Part shown: positions 15,946-25,468 of the stretch, piece by piece
How the letters are laid out: each line of letters starts with the position of its first letter
Position numbering within the stretch: position 1 is the stretch's first letter
NCBI RefSeq assembly: GCF_015207285.1
Contig: NZ_JADEXD010000031.1
Coordinates: 1 to 48,629 of the forward strand
Length of the DNA stretch: 48,629 bases
Origin: Tychonema sp. LEGE 07203
GTDB taxonomy: Bacteria > Cyanobacteriota > Cyanobacteriia > Cyanobacteriales > Microcoleaceae
Direction of reading: 5' to 3'
Translations under genes and position numbers: made by a program
Notes under the pieces: model-generated
What the model saw: the letters and a program-made list of their open reading frames with translations, nothing else
Told to the model about the DNA's origin: nothing
Databases searched by the model: none

Positions 15946-16929
15946 TTAAACTGTCTTGGCCCACTCGATCCAAGTTTCCAGCGGGCGGAAACCGACAGAT
16001 GTGTAAAGCTTTGTCGCGCCTGTCAAACTGTCAGCATCGACGCTGAGTTTAGCTGTGTTTGCACCGGCTGCTTTCAACTTATGCAAACCAGCTAATAGCA
16101 TGGCTTTTCCTAAACCCATTTTCCGAAAGTCGCGCCGCGTACCCAACAATTCAATCCAACCTTCTTTTGTACCGCTACTGGCGTTTTGTTGCGGTTTGAT
16201 TTGACAGTCGCAGAAAGCTGCAAATTTGCGTGAAGCGAAGCTATCCCGCAGGGAATCGCCCGAAACAGCAATTAAGTCTAATTCCGGCTGATAATTCGGA
16301 TCGCTCATCCAGTATCGCACGGTTTCGGCGGTTAAGTCGTGGTGGTTCCAGTGGTCGATAAATGACTGGTTGAACATCTCTACCCAAGGTTGGATGTCTT
16401 GTTCTCCGGATACCTGTGTCAGCACAAAATCTGCGGGAAATTCGGGTTCGGGAATGGGTTGGGCGAGCGATCGCGCCATTGTGAGAAAATAGCGATCGAC
16501 TTCAAAGCCCTGTTTCTCTAATAGCAGCATCAGATCGGTTTTATCTTCACGGCTGTAGGTACGCAATTTTGCGGGCAAATTTCGTTGTTTTCCTACTTCG
16601 CCCAGGCGTGTTTCTCCCCATTTAATTATGTCTTTTTCTAAGCCTTCACCCCGTACCTTGGGATGCACGTAAAACCAAAGACAAGCGTCTATTTGATCGG
16701 TGGAATCTGGTCTATCTAACAGTGCCAAGCCGATGAGTTTGCAGTTGCCGTCTTCCCACAATTGGACATCGCGGGCTTTGTCGAGTTTGGGGCAGTCAAG
16801 GATTAGCTTGAGTTCAGTTGCTGAAACTTCTTCGCCGAGTCGATCGACTGTTTCGCAATCATCGATTAAATTGGCGATCGCGCACCAGTCTGTTTCGCCC
16901 TTGTAGGAGCGTGTTGTTAAGATATTCAT
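15946..16929 (-). CDS. GNAT-family N-acetyltransferase
   Basis: 327 residues with two GNAT-like halves. The C-terminal half holds the acetyl-CoA loop RRDFRKMGLGKAMLLAGLHK (R-x-x-G-x-G/A) and the usual LYTSVGFRPLETW ending; the N-terminal half (DACLWFYVHPKVRGEGLEK) is a weaker copy. The substrate is unknown. SGDSLRDSFASRKF carries the same in-frame 33-bp palindromic insertion (16229-16261) as the GST gene. ATG start at 16929. Confidence 0.88.
   Translation of the reverse strand: MNILTTRSYKGETDWCAIANLIDDCETVDRLGEEVSATELKLILDCPKLDKARDVQLWEDGNCKLIGLALLDRPDSTDQIDACLWFYVHPKVRGEGLEKDIIKWGETRLGEVGKQRNLPAKLRTYSREDKTDLMLLLEKQGFEVDRYFLTMARSLAQPIPEPEFPADFVLTQVSGEQDIQPWVEMFNQSFIDHWNHHDLTAETVRYWMSDPNYQPELDLIAVSGDSLRDSFASRKFAAFCDCQIKPQQNASSGTKEGWIELLGTRRDFRKMGLGKAMLLAGLHKLKAAGANTAKLSVDADSLTGATKLYTSVGFRPLETWIEWAKTV
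16229..16261 (-). repeat. Protein-coding palindromic repeat, copy 2
   Basis: 33 bp within the GNAT gene, one base different from the copy at 11258-11290 and read in the same frame (GDSLRDSFASR). It interrupts what would otherwise be a beta-strand boundary (LIAVSG...KFAAFCDCQI). Confidence 0.85.
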
Positions 16930-17679
16930 AGAAAACTTCCAATCCGTAAAATCGGACTGTTCCTCTTAATAGATATTGGCAAACAAGTAAAGTAATTCGG
17001 ACATTTTGTACAAATGTCAGTAACAGGCATCCTGCCTGTTGCACAAGAGATAAATCTTGTTGTGGCGCGAGCTCGACGGCCCGCACACGGATTTTACTAT
17101 TTGAGAATGGTGTTGATAAAACTCAGAAACCTGTTTATATCACCCAGGCTTTCAGGTTTTATCTCATAGCGCAATCATAAAAATTGGTTTGCCCGTTTGG
17201 GCGGTTTTTTGTATGTGAGTCTCTGGTTCGAGGAGCGCCAAACCGGGAGCAAACAGCGACCTCGAAATTATCAAAGCTGGTGCTTGGGTAACTGTTGTTT
17301 GAATAAATTGGATGCAGCTAAGTAAAGAAGTTTTCACCCCCACCGGGTAGTTAATTTTTACTTTGGCTCTGTTGGACACCAAATCCGGTTTCAGGGATTT
17401 GTTGCTGCTTTTGTTCGCTCACCCGATCGGGTCAGAGGAAAAGTTGAACTTATTAAAAAAGTTCCCTAATTCAAATATAACCGCTCAGGTTTTTTTTGGC
17501 AACCTTGATGCGAGGGGAGGTTTGTTAGTATTAGCGACAGCCTGGATGCTGCCGCACAAGCGCCCTACTAACCAGTCTTAAGTGTAGTTTTGATAACTTT
17601 TGACCGCACTTGAAGATTTAATTTTATCCAAACGTTAAACTAACGTTAAACAGTTTTCTCGGATTTGTATAAGGTGAAT
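16930..17679. other. Intergenic region with MITE-like repeat
   Basis: No convincing gene. At about 17010-17116 lies a sequence with AACAGGCATCCTGCCTGTTG and TTGAGAATGGTG that resembles the inverted-repeat element inside menE (47474-47586). Short frames at 17164-17382 (minus) and 17363-17581 (plus) lack ribosome sites and recognisable domains. Near the end are two copies of AACGTTAAAC (17632-17652). Confidence 0.6.
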
Positions 17680-19167
17680 ATGTTCGACAACCTCGATTTA
17701 GATATTTCCCTGGATAAAGAAACCTACGATGCCAAGATCGAAGTTTTAATGCAGCAGTTGCGATCGCTCCAAAAAGCTTGCTGGGAAAAAAAAATGCCCG
17801 CCATCATCGTACTCGAAGGCTGGGCGGCTGCGGGCAAAGGCGCTCTGGTCAAAAAAATGGTGGGTTACATGGACCCGCGCGGGTTTGCCGTCCACCCGAT
17901 TTGGCCGCCCTCAGATGCAGAAATGGACTATCCTTTTATGTGGCGGTTTTGGCAGAAACTTCCAGCGCGGGGGCGGATTGGCTTTTTTTATCACAGTTGG
18001 TACACTCATGTTTTAGAAGACCGGTTGTTCGATCGAGTCTCCGACGCCCAAGTACCGACAATCATCAGACAAATCAACGCCTTCGAGCGAATGATGGTAA
18101 ACGACGGCGCGGCAATTGCCAAATTTTGGATTCACCTGAGCAAAAAAGAACTCAAGCACCGGCTCAAAAAACTAGAAGACGATACCTTACAAGCTTGGCG
18201 AGTGCGGCCGGAAGATTGGAAACAAGCCAAAAAATATCAAGAATACACGACTTTAGCCGAAGAAATGATAACTCAAACCGGCACGGGCCCGGCACCTTGG
18301 ACGCTAGTAGAAGGTGACTGTCAGCGCTGGGCGAGAGTCAAAGTTTTAACGCAAATGGCAGCCAAAATTACAGAAGCCCTAGACAGGCTGCCGGCGCAAT
18401 CTGCACCCCTGAAACTGCCACCTCAAGAAAAGTTGCAACCCACCGAGCCCGACTTGCTCGCCCAAGTAGATTTAACTCTATCCTTGTCGCCGGACGAATA
18501 CAAACAGCAACTTCGCGAAGCACAAACCAGTTTTGGCGAACTGCAACAAAGCATCCACGAAGCAGAAATCCCCGTGTTAGTGCTGTTTGAAGGTTGGGAT
18601 GCGGCCGGTAAAGGAGGTGCGATCAAACGCTTGACGGACATATTAGACCCCCGCAGTTATTCCGTCAATGCCTTTGCTGCGCCGACGGAGGAAGAAAAAG
18701 CTCACCACTATCTCTGGCGGTTCTGGCGACAGTTGCCGAGTGCTGGTAAAATCAGCATTTGCGATCGCAGTTGGTATGGTAGAGTGCTCGTCGAGCGAGT
18801 CGAAGGATTTGCCACCGACCTCGAATGGCGCCGAGCTTACCAGGAAATCAACGAATTTGAGGAGCAACTCACCAGTTTCGGTTATGTTTTAGTTAAATTC
18901 TGGCTGCACATCAGTCCCGACGAGGAACTAAAGCGGTTTACAGAGCGACAAAACAATCCATTTAAACAATACAAACTCACTCCTGAAGATTGGCGGAATC
19001 GGGAAAAGTGGAATTATTATGAAGTGGCGGTAAATCAAATGATTCAGCGCACCAGCACCCCGGCTGCTCCCTGGACGCTAATTGCGGCCGATAACAAGTA
19101 TTATGCTCGTGTTAAAGTAATTCAAACGGTAACGCAGGCAATTCAGAATCAACTGAAACGCCGATAA
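17680..19167 (+). CDS. Polyphosphate kinase 2 family, two-domain (polyphosphate:AMP phosphotransferase type)
   Basis: 495 residues from ATG 17680, chosen because AAGG lies 5 bases upstream; a TTG at 17665 is also in frame. Two tandem PPK2 domains each carry a Walker A motif: EGWAAAGKGALVKK near residue 45 and EGWDAAGKGGAIKR near residue 305. Domain 2 keeps the canonical CDRSWYGRVLVERVEG, whereas domain 1 has FYHSWYTHVLEDR, with Asp-Arg replaced. Such two-domain proteins phosphorylate AMP with polyphosphate, and domain 2 is probably the catalytic half here. Cytosolic; links polyphosphate stores to the nucleotide pool. Confidence 0.92.
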   Translation: MFDNLDLDISLDKETYDAKIEVLMQQLRSLQKACWEKKMPAIIVLEGWAAAGKGALVKKMVGYMDPRGFAVHPIWPPSDAEMDYPFMWRFWQKLPARGRIGFFYHSWYTHVLEDRLFDRVSDAQVPTIIRQINAFERMMVNDGAAIAKFWIHLSKKELKHRLKKLEDDTLQAWRVRPEDWKQAKKYQEYTTLAEEMITQTGTGPAPWTLVEGDCQRWARVKVLTQMAAKITEALDRLPAQSAPLKLPPQEKLQPTEPDLLAQVDLTLSLSPDEYKQQLREAQTSFGELQQSIHEAEIPVLVLFEGWDAAGKGGAIKRLTDILDPRSYSVNAFAAPTEEEKAHHYLWRFWRQLPSAGKISICDRSWYGRVLVERVEGFATDLEWRRAYQEINEFEEQLTSFGYVLVKFWLHISPDEELKRFTERQNNPFKQYKLTPEDWRNREKWNYYEVAVNQMIQRTSTPAAPWTLIAADNKYYARVKVIQTVTQAIQNQLKRR

Positions 19168-19655
19168 ATTGGGGTTGGTGAATGGGTAACAGGTATGGAA
19201 AAAAAAGCAGGCAGCAGAAAGCAGGCTTGAACGGCCAATTTCACCCGCAGCCGGCTCGCTCCACCACCAATTACCAATCCACCATTACCAGTTATCAATT
19301 ACCACTTAACTGTCAGCAATCTTTGACCCTTACTCAAATGGGTACAACCCCCCGATGTCAGGATTGGAGAGCCTAAAATTTTAGACTGAGAGTTCCTGCG
19401 CCCAAATTTATCTGTGGAGTAAATCTCTGATTCTTCAATTCTTCAATCTCAAATCGACTGACTGACAGTAGCGGGCTCGATTGCCTGCAACTAATAGTTG
19501 ATAGCTGACCGGAATCGAGCCTCTGGAGAAATGCGATCGGACTGGGTGATTCGCAAAAATTAAAAACCACCGATACCTGTATTTCCTCCCCTAGCTAAAT
19601 CCGCGATCGTTGCCAGATTTCCGTACTAATTTATGAAGACACAGAATATTGCAAG
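19168..19655. other. Intergenic region, no gene seen
   Basis: 488 bp containing heptamer-like CCATTACCAGTTATCAATTACC repeats (about 19265-19320) and an imperfect TTCTTCAATTCTTCAATCTC run. No frame with a ribosome site or recognisable product. Confidence 0.55.
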
Positions 19656-20636
19656 ATGCCAGAACTTTTAGCTCGCATTCTATTTCTATTCCTCCTCTTC
19701 TCACTGATCAAATCGTGGTGGGATCAATCAGGAGGCAAAGACAATCCGTTAATAGATCGGCTGCGCGTTTTGCTGCTGATCAGCCTTTTGTTCCTGGCTT
19801 TTTTCGCGCCAGACACGCCAGTCGGAGCAGCGATTTTCGGTCTCATAGCCTTCTTCTTTAAGCCGCTCGGTTTTTCGATCACCCTGCTGGTGATTGCATC
19901 GGCGCTGATCACCAACGGAGGCATCCGCAACCCGGCACCGAGAATGATCCTGGCTGCACTGCTAGTTTTGATCCTGTCGAGTATGCCAGTTGTCGCTTAC
20001 TGGTTCGCCGATCAAGCAGAACGCGATGCCGCAGCCCGCACAGTTTGCTGCGACGAAACAGCAGCGGCGATCGTCCTGCTGGGCAAGGGAACGACTCATC
20101 CTCACAACCGAGAAGCGATTCAACTGACAGATGCAGGCAATCGCCTGCCCTACGCTGCCGTTTTGTATAAAAAACAACTAGCACCTTTGGTCATCGTTAG
20201 CGCAGGGCCCAGAGCAGAGTTACAGAATTATACTGGCGAAGCGAAGGATATCGAGACTTTGCTGGCAAACAACATGGGCGTGCCGCGCAGCAGAATCGTT
20301 CTCGACGATAACGGCAGCAACATACGCACCAGCGCCGAGGAAGTGAGAAAGATCCTCGACAGCCGCGGCGTCGGGCGTAAAGTAATCCTGGTAACATCAG
20401 CGATTCAGATGCGCCGTGCCAGCCTAGCTTTTGCGAATATGGGCATTCAGGTGATTCCCAGAGCTACCGACTTCTACACTTACCAGCCCGTGTCTGGAGG
20501 GAAATCCCGACTCCGCTTAGACGCGGCAGATTTTCTGCCCAATGCAGAAGCTTTGGTAACTACGACACGAGTATTCGATGAATATTTCGGGTCTTTTTAT
20601 TACTATATGCGCGGCTGGCAGGCTCCCAGGGCCTAA
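19656..20636 (+). CDS. YdcF/ElyC/SanA-like (DUF218) membrane protein
   Basis: 326 residues. About four transmembrane helices fill residues 1-120; the rest is a DUF218 domain with AIVLLGKG (start strand), PLVIVSAGPRAE, ASVL-type EDIETLL...RIVLDDNGSNIRTSAEEV, and KVILVTSAIQMRRASLAFANMG. Relatives act at the cell envelope, in barrier function or envelope polysaccharide handling, but the reaction is unknown. Start ATG 19656 has no strong ribosome site. Confidence 0.85.
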   Translation: MPELLARILFLFLLFSLIKSWWDQSGGKDNPLIDRLRVLLLISLLFLAFFAPDTPVGAAIFGLIAFFFKPLGFSITLLVIASALITNGGIRNPAPRMILAALLVLILSSMPVVAYWFADQAERDAAARTVCCDETAAAIVLLGKGTTHPHNREAIQLTDAGNRLPYAAVLYKKQLAPLVIVSAGPRAELQNYTGEAKDIETLLANNMGVPRSRIVLDDNGSNIRTSAEEVRKILDSRGVGRKVILVTSAIQMRRASLAFANMGIQVIPRATDFYTYQPVSGGKSRLRLDAADFLPNAEALVTTTRVFDEYFGSFYYYMRGWQAPRA

Positions 20637-20977
20637 AGTGCCGAGTTGCTGGTGTTTTTCTTGGGCAACAGCGACTGCTCCCCAGATTGGTTTAACATCT
20701 CCTGAGAATGAGACCTTTGTGGGGAGCTGTAATTTCTGATTCCTGCGGGATCGCCGACAGCAAAGTTGGCAGTTAACAAGAACACGGCCCAAAAGATAGG
20801 TGCTTCCCACTCGGATTTTTTTTGGGCTGGCGCTTCTGCAGCTTTGACTGATTCAACGTTGATTTTGATGTCTAATTTGCCCTCGATTTCTTTGCCTTTG
20901 AGAACTCCGTCTTTGCATACGCCCTTAAAAGTCAGGGGAGCGGGTTTTGGTGCTTCTGCTTTCGCATCTTCTGCCAT
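20633..20977 (-). CDS. Hypothetical single-pass membrane protein
   Basis: 114 residues, convergent with the YdcF-like gene and overlapping its end by 4 bases. AGGA lies 8 bases before the ATG. An Ala/Pro/Lys-rich N-terminus leads to LTFKGVCKDGVLKGKEIEGK, a second Ala/Lys linker, one likely transmembrane helix (APIFWAVFLLTANFAVG) and a polar tail. Not recognised. The ordered N-terminal half reads like real protein; the tail after the helix (GIRNYSSPQRS...) is less convincing and may reflect a frameshift. Confidence 0.55.
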   Translation of the reverse strand: MAEDAKAEAPKPAPLTFKGVCKDGVLKGKEIEGKLDIKINVESVKAAEAPAQKKSEWEAPIFWAVFLLTANFAVGDPAGIRNYSSPQRSHSQEMLNQSGEQSLLPKKNTSNSAL

Positions 20978-21768
20978 TGTTTTATCCTGGTTTTGGTGAA
21001 TCCGGTTGGATAGTCATTCTTAAAGGTTCGGGGGGTCTCCGGACAGGATTGGGCGAACTCTGAAAGAATTAAGTTACATATGCACCCCGCCCCTTGCTGG
21101 GGATTAAACCATAAGAACCTGAAGGCCTTTCAAGCCAGTGCTGGTTGGTTGTGGTTGGCAGCGCTGCCGATCGGGCTGCTAATTATATATCTGGGTGAAA
21201 GACAGGTTTTTATGCAAAGACAGATTTTTTCTCAAAAACTGTCAATAAATTTATTATCTCCGCGCCGATGAAAATGTCAATACGTTTAAAGCTGAGTTTG
21301 CTTTTTGTCGCGCAAGCAACCCTGTTTCTGGCAATGTCTCAAGTGGCGCAATTATTTTAAGAAACAGATTTCTGGCTCTGAGAATTTTTATTTGTATAGT
21401 TTCAATATAAGATTGGAAATGACAGACTGCATAAGGGTTTAAAGTTTGCCTGCAGTTGCATTGTTTTTTGGAAACTGGTATCGAAAGCGCGATCGGACTG
21501 CTACTCTAAAATCTCAAACGATCCAAATGTATAGCATTTCTCAGAAAGATGAGGTGTTCTCGCGGGCATCGGGCATCGGGCATCGGGCATCGGGCATTAT
21601 GGGATATGGCATTATGGGATATGGCATACCTCACAATCCGATCGAACTGCTATAAGTCTTGGACGATCGATCGAAACGGATCTTTCGCTGGCTGCTGATA
21701 TTGGAAAGTGATAGCTTTACACTCTGTGACACCCGATCGGTTTATTTGCGCCTACGGACTAATCGACA
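20978..21768. other. Intergenic region, no supported gene
   Basis: 791 bp. Short frames at 21080-21271 and 21446-21655 have no ribosome site or known domain. The second is built partly on GGGCATCGGGCATCGGGCAT and GGGATATGGCATTAT repeats (21568-21628). No other structure seen. Confidence 0.55.
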
Positions 21769-22692
21769 GTGAACACATCCACTAGCAAACTATCTTCCCT
21801 GCAACCGGAACAACTGGCAGCTTGGGCAAAAGAGGCAATTAATCGCAGTAAATCCGGTCAAGTCCCCGCATACGTACCTCTCCTGGCGGAAGCCGACAGA
21901 GAATGGTTTGCCGTGCAAATTCAGGCAATTGACGGTGAAATTTTGAGCTGGGGCAGCATCGATCGCACCTTCCCGCTGATGAGCGCTGTCAAACCCTTCG
22001 TGCTGCTTTACTTGCTGTGCGAATTGGGCGAAAAAACGGTTTTTGACGGAGTGGGCTGCGATGCTTCGGAACTTGCTTTCAATTCCCTGACTCAACTCGA
22101 AATCGATCGGGGGAAGCCGAGAAATCCGATGATTAACAGCGGGGCGATCGCCCTAGCATCTTTGATTCCGGGTAACAATGCTGCGGCGCGCTGTCAAAAC
22201 TTGCGAACTTGGCTGAACCAACAGGCAAACAGTCAGTTATTTGTGGACGAGTTAATGCTGGATTCAGTAAATCAAAAGCGGAATCAAAATAATCGGGATC
22301 TTGCCTTAGCAATGGTAAAATCCGGTTATCTGCAAAACTCGGAAATTGCTTTAGAAACCTACAATCAAGTTTGTTGTTTGTCGGGAACTGTGGAGGATTT
22401 GGCCAAGCTGGGAATGGTGCTGGTAAATAGCGGGGAATCACTCTGGGAAAACTGTCGCACTGTCAAAGCACTGATGGCTACTTGCGGTTTATATGAAGCA
22501 TCCGGTCGTTTTGCGCTGCGGGTGGGACTGCCGGCCAAGTCGGGAGTTAGCGGGGCTTTGCTGGCGGTAATTCCGGGTGAGGGCGCGATCGGCTGTTACA
22601 GTCCGCCCCTAGATCGAGAGGGAAATTCTGTCGGCGGCTTATTTCTGTTGGAACAAATAGCTAAAAATCTGCGGCTGAGCGTATTTGATTAG
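21769..22692 (+). CDS. glsA: Glutaminase
   Basis: 307 residues, full length for the serine-dependent glutaminase family, which hydrolyses glutamine to glutamate and ammonia in the cytosol. The beta-lactamase-like Ser-x-x-Lys motif is Ser72-Ala-Val-Lys75, followed by RNPMINSGAIA, SGTVEDLAKLGMVLVNSG and AKSGVSGALLAVIPGEGAIG, all family signatures. The start is GTG at 21769. Stands alone. Confidence 0.93.
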   Translation: MNTSTSKLSSLQPEQLAAWAKEAINRSKSGQVPAYVPLLAEADREWFAVQIQAIDGEILSWGSIDRTFPLMSAVKPFVLLYLLCELGEKTVFDGVGCDASELAFNSLTQLEIDRGKPRNPMINSGAIALASLIPGNNAAARCQNLRTWLNQQANSQLFVDELMLDSVNQKRNQNNRDLALAMVKSGYLQNSEIALETYNQVCCLSGTVEDLAKLGMVLVNSGESLWENCRTVKALMATCGLYEASGRFALRVGLPAKSGVSGALLAVIPGEGAIGCYSPPLDREGNSVGGLFLLEQIAKNLRLSVFD

Positions 22693-23102
22693 ATTGTATT
22701 TTTCGACGGCGGTCGGTCGAAAACCGTCAAATCTTTTTCCTATATACCTTTCAGGCTCTATCGAGTTCTCTACCCAGGGCTGTAACATTGCTCTTGTTGG
22801 GGCCACAAAGAGGCTGCCCCAAAGTCTGAAATGACGGAAAATGGTTGGTGGGGGGGTAGGCACGCACCATCCACTACCCCTACAAAATCATCGTTTTCTT
22901 GAGAATGAAACCGCCCTGCCCCTTTTGCCGATCGCGATCGGATCGATTCCGTGCGAATTTGTGAGAAAAATATTAAGCTAGCTTAAAGGACAAGCGATCG
23001 ACACTTCGGAACCAGACACCGGTGTTTCTCCAAAAAACCGGACATTTACCGTTTTTTGCTTTAACCTGCCTTCAAACTACAAAATTACCTGACATTCAAT
23101 AC
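22693..23102. other. Intergenic region upstream of map
   Basis: No gene seen. The frame of map is open back to GTG 23022, but the residues it would add ([17 protein letters not shown]) are not typical of the family. TTAAGCTAGCTTAA at 22973-22986 is a perfect 14-bp palindrome. Confidence 0.5.
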
Positions 23103-23930
23103 ATGAATATTTTTAGCAGTCTGCTTTCCGCGCCAACGAAACAACCCCAAGTCACAAAACAGCGTCGAGGCATTGAAATTAAGTCGGAACGCGAAATCGA
23201 AATAATGCGGCAGGCGTCGAAAATTGTCGCAACCGTACTGAAAGAAATTTCGCAAATTGTGAAACCGGGAATGACTACTGCTGATTTGGATGTTTATGCC
23301 GAAAAACGCATCCGAGAAATGGGTGCAACTCCTAGTTTTAAAGGCTATCACGGTTTTACGGGTTCGATTTGCTCTAGCATTAATAATGAAGTTGTTCACG
23401 GCATCCCCAGCCGCAAAAAAGTAATTCGGGCCGGAGATGTTCTGAAAGTAGATACGGGAGCATATTACCAAGGTTTTCACGGCGATTCTTGCATTACGAT
23501 CGCAGTTGTGGAGGTGACACCGGAATCGGCAAAATTAATTAGAGTTGCAGAAGAAGCTCTGTATAAAGGTATCGAACAAGTGAAGGCTGGAGCTTATTTG
23601 CTCGATCTCGCCGGTGCGATCGAAGATCATGTCAAAAGCAACGGTTTTAGTATCGTTGAGGAGTTTACCGGCCACGGTGTCGGGCGCAATTTGCACGAGG
23701 AACCGTCGGTTTTCAATTTCCGCACTCGCGAAATGCCGAATGTGAAATTGCGATCGGGCATGACATTGGCGATCGAGCCGATTCTGAATGCGGGTTCTAA
23801 GTACACTCGGACGCTGGCTGACAAGTGGACTGCTGTAACGGTTGACAATGCTATGTCGGCTCAGTTTGAGCATACTGTGTTGGTGACGGAAACTGGCTAT
23901 GAAATTTTGACCGATCGTTCAAAAGTTTAA
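23103..23930 (+). CDS. map: Type I methionine aminopeptidase
   Basis: 275 residues from ATG 23103; an in-frame GTG at 23022 would add 27 atypical residues. Removes the initiator Met from nascent proteins. All five metal ligands are visible: Asp in [10 protein letters not shown], Asp in FHGDSCITI, His in [12 protein letters not shown], Glu in [11 protein letters not shown] and Glu in [11 protein letters not shown]. The substrate His in [11 protein letters not shown] is also present. Cytosolic, single gene. Confidence 0.95.
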   Translation: MNIFSSLLSAPTKQPQVTKQRRGIEIKSEREIEIMRQASKIVATVLKEISQIVKPGMTTADLDVYAEKRIREMGATPSFKGYHGFTGSICSSINNEVVHGIPSRKKVIRAGDVLKVDTGAYYQGFHGDSCITIAVVEVTPESAKLIRVAEEALYKGIEQVKAGAYLLDLAGAIEDHVKSNGFSIVEEFTGHGVGRNLHEEPSVFNFRTREMPNVKLRSGMTLAIEPILNAGSKYTRTLADKWTAVTVDNAMSAQFEHTVLVTETGYEILTDRSKV

Positions 23931-24320
23931 GTCGGAATAGTTCAAGAATAGACAAGATTGTAACAGTCCTTTTCATCAACTTTTAGGGCGCAAAGCGGAT
24001 CTTCGTCCCACAAGAAAAAATGATTTTTGTGGGATTGGTTCTTAGCTCATCTGGGATCGATTAGCCGCAATACTAATATTAGTTCGTAGTGCGGACTTAA
24101 GTTCGCACTACAAACCAAGCGTTTTTGCGGTTAATTGAGCGGATATGATATTATAGCCACTCCTAACTATTTTGGTAATCTTGTCTGTTGCAGCAAAACA
24201 AAACTCAAAACTCTTGAGTTGAACCACAATTTATGAATTGCTTCTATAGATGGAGTGACAAGAATAGTTGAATTCAGGTAAATTCAAAGATAATAGCGAT
24301 CGAACTTAAGGGTAACGGAT
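23931..24320. other. Intergenic region with palindrome
   Basis: No gene. A 26-bp near-perfect palindrome at 24086-24111 (GTAGTGCGGACTTAAGTTCG then CACTAC) is a dispersed repeat; a related piece is at 26124-26139. The promoter of the response regulator must lie in the right half. Confidence 0.6.
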
Positions 24321-25013
24321 ATGTCAGCACGATTATTATTGGTAGATGATGAACCGGGCTTGCGGGAAGCGGTACAAGCTTATTTGGAAGATAGCGATTT
24401 TTCGGTTGAGGTTGCCAGTAATGCTCGGGATGGCTGGGAACTCTTGCAGCAGTACAATCCGGATTTGGTGATTTCAGACATTATGATGCCGCAGGTGGAC
24501 GGCTATCAGTTTCTCAAGCAAGTGCGGGAAGATCCTCGGTACAAGGCTTTACCGGTGGTGTTTTTGACGGCTAAAGGCATGACGGGCGATCGCATTCAAG
24601 GCTATCAAGCCGGCTGCGATGCTTATCTTTCTAAGCCCTTCGATCCCGACGAATTAGTCGCAATTGTCACCAATTTATTAGCGCGCCGCGCGGCTGCTAA
24701 GGAGACGGGCGAAAATCCTGAAAGCCCTAATATTGCTGCTTTGGCCAGCCAAATGGCGAGAATTGAGTCTTTGCTGAGCGGGCGGAGTTCGATCGTCCAA
24801 AGTGCTTCGCCGATCAAAATTGATTTGACTCCGCGAGAGCAAAGTGTTTTGGATTTGGTTGCTCAAGGTTTGATGAATAAGGAAATTGCCCGCCGCTTGG
24901 AAACCAGCGTGCGGAATGTGGAAAAGTACGTCAGCCGTTTGTTTAGCAAGACGGGTACTAACAGCCGCACTGAGTTGGTTCGCTTCGCTCTCGAACACGG
25001 CTTGACTCAGTAG
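24321..25013 (+). CDS. Response regulator, receiver plus LuxR-type HTH (Ycf29/Rre1-like)
   Basis: 230 residues. Receiver domain 1-120: acidic pair Asp9-Asp10, phospho-acceptor Asp53 in LVISDIMMP, Thr in FLTAKG, Lys in YLSKPF. A 40-residue linker leads to a NarL/LuxR HTH (165-230) with LTPREQSVLDLVAQGLMNKE and VRNVEKYVSRLFSKTG. Layout and sequence recall the cyanobacterial Rre1/plastid Ycf29 regulators, which pair with Hik2 in stress and redox control. That assignment is from memory of the family. No kinase gene is adjacent. Confidence 0.9.
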   Translation: MSARLLLVDDEPGLREAVQAYLEDSDFSVEVASNARDGWELLQQYNPDLVISDIMMPQVDGYQFLKQVREDPRYKALPVVFLTAKGMTGDRIQGYQAGCDAYLSKPFDPDELVAIVTNLLARRAAAKETGENPESPNIAALASQMARIESLLSGRSSIVQSASPIKIDLTPREQSVLDLVAQGLMNKEIARRLETSVRNVEKYVSRLFSKTGTNSRTELVRFALEHGLTQ

Positions 25014-25468
25014 AATTACTCTCGACTTTGCTTTGGGCTCTTCCTCCCCGCTCTGCGTTACCAGACTCTTCCTGGTAACGAGAATGCTGCAAAAAATTAA
25101 AAATGTTAAGATATAATTATTGACACATCTGCGGTGGGTATGGTATGGCAAATCAGTTAGCAGGTGGCAGCGCGGGGCTGCGATCGAACCTCTCACCGTT
25201 TTGACTCTGGGATTGACACTGGCGATCGAGTTCGGGAATTACTTAATTGGAAAACCTGACTGTTTAAGAGTTTTTACGTAGTAAACAGAAGTAGGAACCC
25301 TTGACAAAATACCCTCAGCCTCCGCCCGTGCAAACTTCGCGCGAAGTTTCAAAGCTCGGATTATATTTTATCTAACAACAAACTACTATTCATTAATAAC
25401 AGGGATCTAAAGTAGTGGCGGATGTTGAATTTAGAGGAGAAAAATTTAGTTAATACCAGGAGGCTCTC
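25014..25468. promoter_or_regulatory. Intergenic region with candidate promoter
   Basis: TTGACA at 25120-25125, an 18-bp spacer and TATGGC at 25144-25149 form a possible sigma-70 promoter pointing right. An inverted repeat GTTACCAG...CTGGTAAC at 25057-25080 may terminate the regulator gene and is related to the hairpins at 38828-38850. AAACTTCGCGCGAAGTTT at 25333-25350 is a perfect 18-bp palindrome. No gene. Confidence 0.5.

Noticed and set aside
17164..17581. Two overlapping short frames on opposite strands
   Set aside because: No ribosome sites, no domain, and they lie next to repeat sequence.
19182..19376. Short frame after the PPK2 gene
   Set aside because: Built on STRR-like repeats (NYQSTITSYQLPL), without a start context.
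21080..21271. 63-codon frame with a hydrophobic stretch
   Set aside because: No ribosome site, and its N-terminus looks like non-coding DNA.
21446..21655. 69-codon frame
   Set aside because: Its second half is GGGCATC and GGGATATGGCATTAT repeat, with no protein features.
25120..25149. Strong promoter claim for the secreted protein gene
   Set aside because: The match is fair but lies more than 300 bp upstream of the gene, so it is only noted within the gap.
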